Positions 1 to 6,230 of a stretch of DNA of 7,214 bases are shown piece after piece. The position numbers were made by a program, and so were the translations under genes. The stretch is from contig DPOH01000322.1 in the NCBI GenBank assembly GCA_003539755.1, forward strand, positions 1 through 7,214. The letters run 5' to 3'. Positions within the stretch are counted from its first letter, which is position 1. Each line of letters opens with the position of its first letter. Origin of the DNA: Clostridium sp. Its GTDB lineage: Bacteria; Bacillota; Clostridia; Clostridiales; Clostridiaceae. The notes below the pieces were generated by a model. It worked only from the letters and a program-made list of their open reading frames with translations, was not told the DNA's origin and made no database searches.

Positions 1-57
1 GCCTAATACAGTAAAACTTAACACCAGCTTTTTTCCTATGTTTAATTTTTTTATCAT
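1..57 (-). CDS. Methyl-accepting chemotaxis protein, N-terminal 19 codons only (partial at left edge)
   Basis: Reading the minus strand from the ATG at 57-55 gives 19 codons to the window edge: MIKKLNIGKKLVLSFTVLG. A short basic stretch with the IGKKL.LSF pattern leading into a hydrophobic segment is how many clostridial methyl-accepting chemotaxis proteins begin, at the first transmembrane helix before the periplasmic or extracellular sensor domain. The start is backed by AGGAGAGG at 62-69, four bases upstream. The sensor, HAMP and signalling domains lie outside the window, so the family call rests on the N-terminal pattern only. Other proteins with the same N-terminal arrangement, such as a membrane sensor kinase, cannot be excluded. 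Confidence 0.62.
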   Translation of the reverse strand, partial: MIKKLNIGKKLVLSFTVLG

Positions 58-96
58 ATAGCCTCTCCTATTATATATATTTTCCTTTCCAACAAT

Positions 97-125
97 ATTT
101 TACATTATTTTTGCATTTTTTTCAA
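97..125 (-). promoter_or_regulatory. Sigma-A-type promoter for the chemotaxis-receptor gene
   Basis: On the minus strand, TTGAAA (125-120) is followed after 17 bases by TAAAAT (102-97). This lies about 40 bases before the start codon at 57, downstream of the end of the 100-residue membrane protein gene. I see no sigma-D type motif (TAAA plus GCCGATAA) in the same interval. The region is very A/T-rich, so chance matches are common; the exact spacing and position are what support it. Confidence 0.5.
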
Positions 126-217
126 ACTTTTTTTATTTTTTTGCCAATGTGAAATATATAGATTTTATTTAATTCTCTGCAATATAATAAATATTCTACA
201 AAAAATTATCAGCCACT

Positions 218-520
218 TTACTTAATATATTTTCTTCCTTTTTCTATAGCTATTCCAATCACTATTCCAAGAATTATACTCTGTGTCGTCATAACAGCAG
301 CAGATACATTCCCTAATAGAAATACAGTTAATAGCAAACTTGTTATGCTTGCTAATACTGAATATTTTTTATTACATTTGAGAACAATTATTCCAATAAA
401 AATGGGTACAACAAAATCTATATAACCTAAATATCCAAGCCCAAATCCTATAAAACTCAAACTTGAAATAATAAAAATAGAAGAAAGAACTTCTGCTGTT
501 GTTAATTCTTTTACATTCAA
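218..520 (-). CDS. Small four-helix membrane protein, possibly a short or truncated DUF2232/YybS-like protein
   Basis: This is a 100-residue, strongly hydrophobic protein. Predicted membrane segments lie at about residues 11-30, 34-48, 54-70 and 77-92, with basic residues in the 48-52 loop (KCNKK) and at the C-terminus (EKGRKYIK). The start is TTG at 520-518; GAGGTG at 528-533 lies seven bases upstream, and an ATG four bases downstream is out of frame. The hydrophobic layout loosely resembles the N-terminal part of DUF2232 (YybS-type) membrane proteins or an ECF-type S component, but those are far longer (about 200-300 residues). It is therefore either a short stand-alone protein or a truncated relic; I found no continuation of the frame after the stop. 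It lies between the M42 peptidase terminator and the chemotaxis gene. I found no clear promoter of its own. Function unknown. Confidence 0.68.
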   Translation of the reverse strand: MNVKELTTAEVLSSIFIISSLSFIGFGLGYLGYIDFVVPIFIGIIVLKCNKKYSVLASITSLLLTVFLLGNVSAAVMTTQSIILGIVIGIAIEKGRKYIK

Positions 521-527
521 AAAATAT

Positions 528-533
528 CACCTC
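528..533 (-). promoter_or_regulatory. RBS that fixes a TTG start
   Basis: GAGGTG on the minus strand lies seven bases before the TTG at 520-518. No other in-frame start nearby has a comparable site, so it supports TTG initiation for the 100-residue membrane protein. Confidence 0.7.
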
Positions 534-587
534 AATCTTATTCATGTTAAAATAAATAAAAAAACATTTATTATTATGACTTATAAT

Positions 588-623
588 AAAAATACTGTTA
601 CCAATAAAGGAAACAGTATTTTT
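588..623 (-). terminator. Intrinsic terminator after the M42 peptidase gene
   Basis: A perfect 12-bp inverted repeat, AAAAATACTGTT (588-599) and AACAGTATTTTT (612-623), encloses a 12-base loop. On the minus strand the right arm ends in TTTTT followed by ATTAT, giving a U-rich tail. It lies about 70 bases beyond the peptidase stop and before the next gene's RBS. The symmetric A and T flanks mean it could also work in the other direction. Confidence 0.8.
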
Positions 624-695
624 ATGTATAATGAAAAATTATATCTATTAGATAAAAAGTTCTATTTAGTTTTAATATATTTTACAATACACTTA

Positions 696-1739
696 TTAAT
701 TTTCTTTTGTTAAATAAAGATATAGTAATTTTATAGTATTCTCAAATGCGCTATAATGAGTTCTTTCCATTCCATGAGATGCTGATACTCCTGGTCCTAT
801 AAGTGCTCCACGAATATCATTTCCTCCTCTTAATGCTGCTCCTACATCTGATCCATAAAATGGATAAATATCTACTGCATATTTTAATGAATTATCTTTT
901 GCAAGTGTTACTAAATCAGTTACCATATTAAAATCATACGGTCCGCCTGAATCTTTTGCACATATAGATACATCATATTCTGTACAGCTTAAATCATCAC
1001 CTATGCATCCCATATCAACACTTATCATTTCTGTTATATCAGATGGTATGTAAGAAGCTCCATGACCTACTTCTTCATATGTAGATATTAATATTTTAGT
1101 TGTATATTCAGGAACTATCTTCTCTCTATTAAATAATTCTAAAAGTCCCATTAAACAAGATACGCTTCCCTTATCATCAATAAACCTTGATTTAATAAAA
1201 CCACTTTTAGTAATTGTAGTCTTTGGATCAATAAATATAAAATCTCCTGGACATATTCCTAAATTTAGAACATCTTCTTTATTTGATACTTCTTCATCTA
1301 TTCTAATTTCCATATGTTCAGGATCTCTAGCCTTACTTTTAGCATCTTCAAAAACATGAGCTGCTGGACTTGTGCTTAAAAATGTTCCTGTATATATTCT
1401 TCCATCTCTTGTTCTTACTTCACAATATTCCCCATCTAAAGTTGGTACAATAGGTCCTCCTAATAAAGTAAACTTTAATTTTCCTTCACTTGTAATAGAT
1501 CTTACCATGCATCCTAGTGTATCAACGTGAGCTGATAATCCTATAATCTTATCATTCTTTTTTCCATTAATAGTGATTATTCCACAACCTTTATTAGTTG
1601 TTGTAAAAGCATATCCAAATCCTTCTGCTATATCTTTTATCTTCTCCATAATATCAAAACAAAAACCTGTAGGGCTATTAAATTTTAATATTTCCTCTGC
1701 AGTATTTAAAACATATTCTTTATTAATTCCTAATTCCAT
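696..1739 (-). CDS. M42-family metallo-aminopeptidase (glutamyl aminopeptidase/TET-like)
   Basis: The 347-residue product fits the M42 peptidase family, cytoplasmic di-metal (Zn or Co) aminopeptidases that trim short peptides and often form dodecameric tetrahedral shells. Visible motifs, in order: AHVDT (70-74; metal ligands His71 and Asp73), the bridging aspartate in FIDDKGS (188/189), TYEEVGH (220-225; general base Glu222 and ligand Glu223), SVDMG (Asp242), and SHGMERTH (321-328; His322 likely metal ligand). All expected metal ligands are present and the length is normal, so it should be active. The ATG at 1739 has GGGAG at 1746-1750, six bases upstream. It stands alone between two terminators. 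Database labels for this family are often 'endoglucanase', 'FrvX' or 'YsdC'; substrate preference cannot be read from the sequence. No consensus promoter could be assigned in the AT-rich stretch 1751-1849. Confidence 0.93.
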   Translation of the reverse strand: MELGINKEYVLNTAEEILKFNSPTGFCFDIMEKIKDIAEGFGYAFTTTNKGCGIITINGKKNDKIIGLSAHVDTLGCMVRSITSEGKLKFTLLGGPIVPTLDGEYCEVRTRDGRIYTGTFLSTSPAAHVFEDAKSKARDPEHMEIRIDEEVSNKEDVLNLGICPGDFIFIDPKTTITKSGFIKSRFIDDKGSVSCLMGLLELFNREKIVPEYTTKILISTYEEVGHGASYIPSDITEMISVDMGCIGDDLSCTEYDVSICAKDSGGPYDFNMVTDLVTLAKDNSLKYAVDIYPFYGSDVGAALRGGNDIRGALIGPGVSASHGMERTHYSAFENTIKLLYLYLTKEN

Positions 1740-1849
1740 AGTTTTCTCCCTGCTCTCTTAAAAAACTTAGTTTACAAATATAAAAATATATCTATATAAT
1801 TTCATAATAATACATATTTTTTTATTAATCCAGTTAAACTTTATACAAC

Positions 1850-1891
1850 AAAAGAGTTAATAAAGTTCTGAAAGCTTGTATTAACTCTTTT
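1850..1891 (-). terminator. Intrinsic terminator after the LRR/cell-wall-binding protein gene
   Basis: A 13-bp perfect inverted repeat, AAAAGAGTTAATA (1850-1862) and TATTAACTCTTTT (1879-1891), encloses a 16-base loop that can form a few further pairs (AAG with CTT). It begins 12 bases past the stop codon at 1904-1906. The minus-strand tail is TTTTGTTGT, a somewhat weak U-tract. Confidence 0.75.
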
Positions 1892-1903
1892 TGTACTTAT
1901 TTA

Positions 1904-3502
1904 TTAATATGGAGCGTAGAAGAAATGTGTTGCTCTATCAGTTATAGCTGTATCACCGTATACATTTCTTAGATGAAGAACTTTATTATCAAATCTATCT
2001 GCCTGATTATCACATATGTATGCATATCCATTGCTTGCCCATCCCATAAATATATATACATGAGTATATCCATTTGTAAATACTATATCTCCAGGCTTTA
2101 ATTGTGATAAATCATATGATTTTACAAATCCTTTTGCTTCAAGTTTATTTTCTAAATCATAAGTATTGCATGTTCCAAGTGGTAAATCTACACCAACTCT
2201 TCTTAATGCTTCTGATGTAAAGTATACACAATTGTTACTTGTATCTCCACCATGAAGATCAATTGCTCTATAATGAACACTTACTCTATTATTAGTATCA
2301 GTCATATATTTATATAATCTAAATTGTGTATCTGAGTGAGCATTTGCTCTTGATACCGTTTGTCCATTTTGATCTATGTAAGTATTATTATCAACCCATC
2401 CATTTGTCATTACTGAGCCATCACTTAAGAATTTATAATTTTTCCCATTTATATTTCTTACTTGATTACTAACAATTTCACCAGTTGAAGGGTCACAATA
2501 ATACTGTTTTCCATTTATAGTAGTCCACCCAAACTTCATTTCTCCACTACTTGCAAAACATACTCTTTTGCCATCTATAACTTGTATTCCTGTAAGCATT
2601 GCTCCATCGTTTCCTAAATAATACTTATTATTATTTATTGTTTGCAAACCTGTAAGCATTACTCCATCTTTATTGAAATAATACCATTTTCCATCAATAG
2701 ATTGCCATGAATTTTTTACTTTTCCTTTGTCTTTATCATAATATGAATTAGTTCCATCTTCGTTCTTTTCCCAACCTTCACGAACGTATCCTTCATCAGT
2801 AAATTCATATTCTTTCCCATCTATTGTTTGAGAACCAGTTACCTTACGTCCCCATCTATCAAAATAGTACCATTTTCCTTTTATATAATACCAGCCTTCA
2901 TCTAATCTAAATCTATTTCCTGTAATATCGCAGTAAGAATATCCTTTTGTTTTAATCTTCTCTTCTACTTCTTTACCTATTTCATCAAAATTATTATCAC
3001 CTAAGTCCAAATATGTTAACTTAGGTAATTCAGCTAACTCATTTGGTATCTTTCCTTTTAATCTACAATAATTCAAATTTAAAGACTGTAGATTATTAAG
3101 TAAACTTATTTCTTCTGGAAACTTTTCTTCTACTCTTTTATAGTGTAGATCAATTTCTGTAATCTTATTGAAATCATCTACTGTAAGTTCTTTTACTTTT
3201 TTATTTAACTGCTTGGCAACTTCTTGTGTTAACCAGTTGTTAGTTATTTTAACATCTGAATCCTTAGTTTTCATAGCTTCATTAACTTTGGATTCCTCAT
3301 ACTTAACTTCATCATTATTTTTATTTTCAACTTGATCTTTATCTTTGATTTCACCCTTATTTTGGTCTTCAACTACATTAACTACTGAAGTTGAAGAATT
3401 AGTGCTTTTAACTTCCTCAGCATGTGCACCATATGTAACACCATTAGCGCATAGAGCAACTACTACCATAGCTAGTAATTTCACTTTTTTTTGACCCATC
3501 AT
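1904..3502 (-). CDS. Secreted leucine-rich-repeat, cell-wall-binding-repeat and NlpC/P60- or CHAP-like hydrolase protein
   Basis: 532 residues with clear modules. Residues 1-28 are a signal peptide (KKVK, then a hydrophobic core, then AHA before EE); Cys18 is not in a good lipobox. Residues 29-85 are a charged, low-complexity linker. Residues 86-197 form a short LRR domain including LKGKIPNELAELPKLTYLDL, with plant-type IPxxL spacing. Residues 203-384 carry eight to nine repeats of about 20 residues of the (I)DGKWYYF..DG.M.TG type, as in choline/glucan/cell-wall-binding modules, several of them degenerate. Residues 390-532 look like a Cys-His papain-fold hydrolase: Cys425 (SNNCVYF), His481 (YTHVYIF) and Asp498/Asn499 as likely third residue, with the LKPGDIVF motif at 468-475. 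Likely a surface-attached murein endopeptidase or amidase, though the LRR suggests adhesion or protein binding too. RBS AGGAGG at 3508-3513; ATG at 3502 (spacer 5) or the next ATG at 3499 (spacer 8). Confidence 0.88.
   Translation of the reverse strand: MMGQKKVKLLAMVVVALCANGVTYGAHAEEVKSTNSSTSVVNVVEDQNKGEIKDKDQVENKNNDEVKYEESKVNEAMKTKDSDVKITNNWLTQEVAKQLNKKVKELTVDDFNKITEIDLHYKRVEEKFPEEISLLNNLQSLNLNYCRLKGKIPNELAELPKLTYLDLGDNNFDEIGKEVEEKIKTKGYSYCDITGNRFRLDEGWYYIKGKWYYFDRWGRKVTGSQTIDGKEYEFTDEGYVREGWEKNEDGTNSYYDKDKGKVKNSWQSIDGKWYYFNKDGVMLTGLQTINNNKYYLGNDGAMLTGIQVIDGKRVCFASSGEMKFGWTTINGKQYYCDPSTGEIVSNQVRNINGKNYKFLSDGSVMTNGWVDNNTYIDQNGQTVSRANAHSDTQFRLYKYMTDTNNRVSVHYRAIDLHGGDTSNNCVYFTSEALRRVGVDLPLGTCNTYDLENKLEAKGFVKSYDLSQLKPGDIVFTNGYTHVYIFMGWASNGYAYICDNQADRFDNKVLHLRNVYGDTAITDRATHFFYAPY
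2351..2896 (-). repeat. Coding region for tandem cell-wall-binding repeats
   Basis: This segment encodes residues 203-384 of the secreted protein. Units start near residues 203, 225, 244, 267, 287, 307, 327, 348 and 370. The best-conserved copies are QSIDGKWYYFNKDGVMLTG (268-286) and QTINNNKYYLGNDGAMLTG (287-305). Others have lost aromatic positions, for example GKRVCFASSGEM and GKNYKFLSDGSVM. The repeats probably anchor the protein to wall polymers. Confidence 0.85.
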
Positions 3503-3529
3503 ATCATCCTCCTAATTTCAAACATTTCA

Positions 3530-3558
3530 ATTATACCATTTTTTATTTTACATCTCAA
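3530..3558 (-). promoter_or_regulatory. Strong extended -10 sigma-A promoter for the LRR/cell-wall protein
   Basis: On the minus strand TTGAGA (3558-3553) and a perfect TATAAT (3535-3530) are separated by 17 bases, with TG one base before the -10 box (TGGTATAAT). This is the best promoter in the window. It places the transcript start near 3523, giving a 5' leader of about 20 bases before the start codon. Confidence 0.8.
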
Positions 3559-3576
3559 TTTTTTCATGATATTTTC

Positions 3577-3626
3577 AAAAAAAAAAACTGTAATATGCTT
3601 ATATTAAACATAATTACAGTTTTTTT
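3577..3626 (-). terminator. Strong, symmetric intrinsic terminator beyond leuA and the hisC remnant
   Basis: AAAAAAACTGTAAT (3581-3594) pairs with ATTACAGTTTTTTT (3613-3626). The stem can extend with ATG/CAT across a single bulged A. The minus-strand tail is a run of eleven T (3587-3577). It lies about 40 bases after the hisC-remnant stop, just upstream of the next promoter, and is the first convincing terminator for minus-strand transcription leaving leuA. The plus-strand face also has a T run, but no gene on that strand needs it. Confidence 0.8.
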
Positions 3627-3666
3627 ATTGTTTTTTTTTAAACTCTATAAACAAAGTTCTATTTAT

Positions 3667-4092
3667 TTATATTTCTTTAATTTTCTCAACAAGAATATCC
3701 ATTTCTTCGTTAGTACCAATAGTAATTCTCAAATAATCTTATATTCTTTCTTTACCAAAATATCTTACTAAAACACCTTTTTCTTTTAATTGATTATAAA
3801 TATACTCACCTTTTAACTCATTATGCTTTACAAATATAAAATTCGATTTTGAATCTAATACTTCAAATCCTAATTCTTTTATCTTAACAATATATTTCTC
3901 TCTAGTTTCTATAATTAATTTAGTTATTTTTTTGAAATATTTATCATCTTCAATTGCAGCTTTTGCACCAGCTAATTATAATCTAATTCAAATAATTCTG
4001 CATAAACCTTATAAAAAGTATAGCTTATATCTGGAAATAAAACTGTTTTTCCTTTTTCAAAATATGTCATAAATATAAAAGTTAACCGTTAA
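3667..4092 (-). pseudogene. hisC: Histidinol-phosphate aminotransferase remnant (hisC-like), multiply disrupted
   Basis: Two minus-strand segments read as pieces of a class I/II aminotransferase of the HisC type. Segment 1 (about 4089 to 3975) reads LTFIFMTYFEKGKTVLF, then PDISYTFYKVYAELFELDYN, the early-middle region around the SYTFYKVYAELF substrate/PLP-proximal motif, ending at TAG 3974-3972. Segment 2, in another frame (3975 to 3667), reads LAGAKAAIEDDKYFKKITKL and continues to the HisC C-terminus, including SNFIFVKH, GVLVRYFGKERI and DYLRITIGTNEEMD. Lesions: no N-terminal 80 or so residues, an internal loss of well over 100 residues including the PLP-lysine region with a frame change near 3975, and an in-frame TAA at 3741-3739 where the family usually has a lysine codon. 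About 140 of some 350 residues remain. It follows leuA by roughly 40 bases. Not a functional enzyme. Confidence 0.85.
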
Positions 4093-4101
4093 CTGAGTTA
4101 A
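4081..4101. repeat. Clustered GTTAAC repeats between leuA and the hisC remnant
   Basis: GTTAAC occurs at 4081-4086 and 4088-4093, followed by GTTAA at 4097-4101. Each GTTAAC is itself a palindrome. The cluster sits where recognisable hisC sequence begins, so it may mark a deletion junction. It is short and AT-rich, so chance is possible. Confidence 0.4.
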
Positions 4102-4133
4102 TTTCTCATATTATTATTGCTTATAAGTTAAAT

Positions 4134-5807
4134 TTATTTTTCTTTATACAATCTATTTATTGCACTCATCATGGATTTAACTGAAGCTCTTGTTATATTA
4201 CTATCAACACCAACTCCAAATGTCTTATTTCCATTATCTTGTCTCTCCATGTATACATATGATGCTGCTTTTGCTTCTGAACCAGTACTCATTGCATGCT
4301 CAGTATAGTCAATTATTTTAACATTTATAAGACTGCTTGCTGCAAGTGCTTTCTTAAATGAATCTATAGGACCATTACCTATTCCTGAAATCTTTCTTTC
4401 TTGTCCATTATAAATTATTGAAATATCTGCTTTAGTATCCTCTTTTCCAGATTTATCTGAAATATCAGAGAAAGTAGCTTTAACTAATTTAAATGGCTCT
4501 TGCAAATCAATATATTCTTTTGTGAAAACTTCCATAACTTGAACTGGTGATACTTCACCTATTGATTCTGAAATTTTTTGTATTACATCTGCAAATTCCT
4601 TCTGCATTGTCTTTGGAAGTTTAAATCCATAACAATGATCCATTACAAATGCAATCCCACCTTTTCCTGATTGAGAATTAATTCTTACTAATGCTTCATA
4701 TTCTCTTCCAATATCACTTGGATCTATAGGTAAATATGGCACCTGCCATATATTTTCATGTCTTTCATTGTATTTTTTCATTCCCTTATTTATAGCATCT
4801 TGATGGGAACCTGAAAATGCTGTAAACACTAGATTTCCTGCATAAGGATGTCTTACGTGAACAGGAATCTTTACACATCTTTCATACACTTCAATTATTT
4901 CATTTATATTTTCAAGATTTAATTTGGGATTAACACCATGCGTAAACATATTATAAGCAATATTTAATATATCAACATTACCTGTTCTTTCACCATTACC
5001 AAACAAAGTCCCTTCAATTCTGTCTGCTCCTGCAAGTAATGCCAATTCACTATCAGCTACTCCTGTTCCTCTATCATTATGTGGATGTACACTTAAAATA
5101 ACTCTTTCTCTATCTTTAAAGTTTCTACTCATCCATTCAATCTGATCTGCAAATACATTAGGTGTATCCATTTCTACTGTTGCAGGCAGGTTAATAATAA
5201 CCTTTTTATCTTTAGAAGCTCCCCATGCATCTAACACTCCTTCACATACTTCTAACGCATATTCAACTTCTGTTCCTGTAAAACTTTCTGGAGAATATTC
5301 AAGTAATACTTCCCCCTCAAATTCCTTACAATATTCCCTAACTAATTTTGTTCCTTCTACAGCTATATTCTTGATCTCTTCTTTATTCATATTAAATACA
5401 ACATCTCTTTGTAATACTGATGTGGAATTATATATATGAACTATTGCCTTTTTAAGTCCTTTTAAACTTTCAAAAGTCTTCTTAATTAAATGTGGTCTTG
5501 CTTGAGTTAGAACTTGGACCACAACATCATCTGGAATACGATTTTCATCTATCAATTTTCTTAAGAAATCATACTCAATTTGAGATGCTGATGGAAAACC
5601 TATTTCTATTTCCTTAAAACCAAGTTTTACTAATAAATCAAAAAATTCCACCTTTTCATCAACTGTCATTGGATTTATAAGTGCCTGATTCCCATCTCTC
5701 AAATCAACGCTACACCATATTGGTGCTTTACTTATTTCATTATTCGGCCATGTTCTATCCTTTAATTTAATAGTATCAAATCTTTTATATTTTTTATAAT
5801 TCAACAT
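4134..5807 (-). CDS. leuA: 2-isopropylmalate synthase
   Basis: 557 residues, the length of the long bacterial LeuA type. The enzyme condenses acetyl-CoA with 2-oxoisovalerate to 2-isopropylmalate, the committed step of leucine synthesis, and is normally feedback-inhibited by leucine. The N-terminal TIM barrel shows SVDLRDGNQAL (33-43) with the catalytic arginine and metal-binding aspartate (Arg37, Asp38), the metal-binding HPHNDRGTG motif (241-249; His241 and His243), and LFGNGERTGNVD (268-279). SGSHQDAINKG (332-342) follows. The C-terminal leucine-binding regulatory domain spans roughly 430-555. Nothing is missing. The ATG at 5807 has a run of six G (5815-5820) as the likely RBS, seven bases upstream. 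No leuC, leuD or leuB follows; the next sequence is a hisC relic. The close match to family motifs makes homocitrate or citramalate synthase less likely. Confidence 0.94.
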   Translation of the reverse strand: MLNYKKYKRFDTIKLKDRTWPNNEISKAPIWCSVDLRDGNQALINPMTVDEKVEFFDLLVKLGFKEIEIGFPSASQIEYDFLRKLIDENRIPDDVVVQVLTQARPHLIKKTFESLKGLKKAIVHIYNSTSVLQRDVVFNMNKEEIKNIAVEGTKLVREYCKEFEGEVLLEYSPESFTGTEVEYALEVCEGVLDAWGASKDKKVIINLPATVEMDTPNVFADQIEWMSRNFKDRERVILSVHPHNDRGTGVADSELALLAGADRIEGTLFGNGERTGNVDILNIAYNMFTHGVNPKLNLENINEIIEVYERCVKIPVHVRHPYAGNLVFTAFSGSHQDAINKGMKKYNERHENIWQVPYLPIDPSDIGREYEALVRINSQSGKGGIAFVMDHCYGFKLPKTMQKEFADVIQKISESIGEVSPVQVMEVFTKEYIDLQEPFKLVKATFSDISDKSGKEDTKADISIIYNGQERKISGIGNGPIDSFKKALAASSLINVKIIDYTEHAMSTGSEAKAASYVYMERQDNGNKTFGVGVDSNITRASVKSMMSAINRLYKEK

Positions 5808-5978
5808 TTATATGCCCCCCAAAATATATCTATTATAAAATTAATTTCACATATGCTTAGTTAAGCTTCACAGATATAGTCCCTCTACTACACCTCTTAA
5901 CTTCATAATAAATATAATTTTTTTATCTACCTTCTTGTTAACCCCAACTTGTTTCACCTCTTCAACTTTTCGAATATT
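5808..5978 (-). promoter_or_regulatory. Long leuA 5' leader, possible regulatory leader
   Basis: From the predicted start near 5978 to the leuA ATG there are about 170 untranslated bases. I find no T-box core (TGGNACCGCG) and no strong terminator hairpin. The leader holds two near-identical purine-rich stretches, AAGTTGAAGAGGTG (5968-5955) and AAGTTAAGAGGTG (5903-5891). It has a 7-bp pairing AGTTAAG (5902-5896) with CTTAACT (5865-5859), which competes with a small hairpin GCTT-AACT-AAGC (5866-5855). TATATCT (5878-5872) can pair with AGATATA (5831-5825), just before the RBS. A GTG-initiated frame of 29 codons (5957-5868) ends GLYL with Leu codons CTA and CTG, but it lacks an RBS. Leader-based control is plausible but not shown. 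Confidence 0.4.
5815..5820 (-). promoter_or_regulatory. Unusual all-G ribosome binding site of leuA
   Basis: GGGGGG lies seven bases before the leuA ATG, in place of the usual AGGAGG seen before the other genes here. It can still pair partly with the CCUCC of 16S rRNA through G-U pairs. A homopolymeric G tract in such an AT-rich genome is odd and could vary in length. Confidence 0.55.
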
Positions 5979-5984
5979 ATAAGT

Positions 5985-6013
5985 ATTCTACCACACCATT
6001 GATTATCTGTAAA
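5985..6013 (-). promoter_or_regulatory. Extended -10 promoter for leuA
   Basis: On the minus strand TTTACA (6013-6008) and TAGAAT (5990-5985) are separated by 17 bases, with TG at the extended -10 position (TGGTAGAAT). An overlapping TATAAT at 5981-5976 could act as an alternative -10 but lacks a -35 partner. Overlapping the -35 is an imperfect dyad, ATTAT (6018-6014), ATTTACAG region, and ATAAT (6007-6003), which could bind a regulator. It does not match the CodY consensus (AATTTTCWGAAAATT) well. Confidence 0.6.
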
Positions 6014-6107
6014 TAATTTGATTTATTTCTTGATATTTCATCAACAAAACTTTACTTTTTTTATTTTTATATAAATAAAACAGTATAGACTAAAACTATT
6101 AATCTAA

Positions 6108-6138
6108 CAATAAATATAGAATTAAACTATATTTATTG
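6108..6138. repeat. Perfect 12-bp inverted repeat upstream of the cysK relic
   Basis: CAATAAATATAG (6108-6119) pairs with CTATATTTATTG (6127-6138) around a 7-base loop. The right arm overlaps the -35 box of the candidate promoter at 6136-6164. It has no T-run on either side typical of a terminator. Could be an operator, a cruciform-prone AT-rich element, or a leftover of a terminator. Confidence 0.6.
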
Positions 6139-6164
6139 AAAGCAAATAACAAATTTAGTAAGAT
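6136..6164 (+). promoter_or_regulatory. Candidate promoter for the cysK relic
   Basis: TTGAAA (6136-6141) and TAAGAT (6159-6164) are separated by 17 bases, about 85 bases before the relic's RBS. The -35 box overlaps the right arm of the 6108-6138 inverted repeat. The second candidate, TATAAT at 6235-6240, lacks a -35 box at normal spacing. Confidence 0.45.
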
Positions 6165-6210
6165 TAGAAAAACTAATTTAAAAACTAAATATTGCATTTA
6201 TGAAATTGAA

Positions 6211-6230
6211 TAAACATTTACACATGTTTA
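6211..6230. promoter_or_regulatory. Operator-like inverted repeat before the cysK relic
   Basis: TAAACAT (6211-6217) and ATGTTTA (6224-6230) form a perfect 7-bp dyad with a 6-base spacer, just before TATAAT at 6235-6240 and the RBS at 6250-6256. Its size and placement suit a dimeric repressor site, but I cannot name a regulator. Confidence 0.4.

Noticed and set aside
1573..1761. Plus-strand open frame of 62 codons opposite the M42 peptidase gene
   Set aside because: It lies antisense within a gene with complete family motifs, has no RBS, and reads like an antisense shadow.
1740..1849. Promoter for the M42 peptidase gene
   Set aside because: The stretch is nearly all A/T with several weak -10-like hexamers but no -35/-10 pair at 16-18 base spacing that I would defend.
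3577..3626. Terminator for a plus-strand gene
   Set aside because: The hairpin is symmetric, but no plus-strand gene precedes it.
5868..5957. 29-residue leader peptide upstream of leuA as a definite gene
   Set aside because: The frame is open and ends with Leu codons, but the GTG has no separate RBS and Leu is not enriched enough; kept only as a possibility in the leader entry.
5808..5978. T-box riboswitch in the leuA leader
   Set aside because: No TGGNACCGCG-like core and no terminator/antiterminator pair with a U-tract could be found on the minus strand.
6000..6020. CodY box at the leuA -35 region
   Set aside because: The imperfect dyad there matches AATTTTCWGAAAATT poorly, no better than expected in AT-rich DNA.
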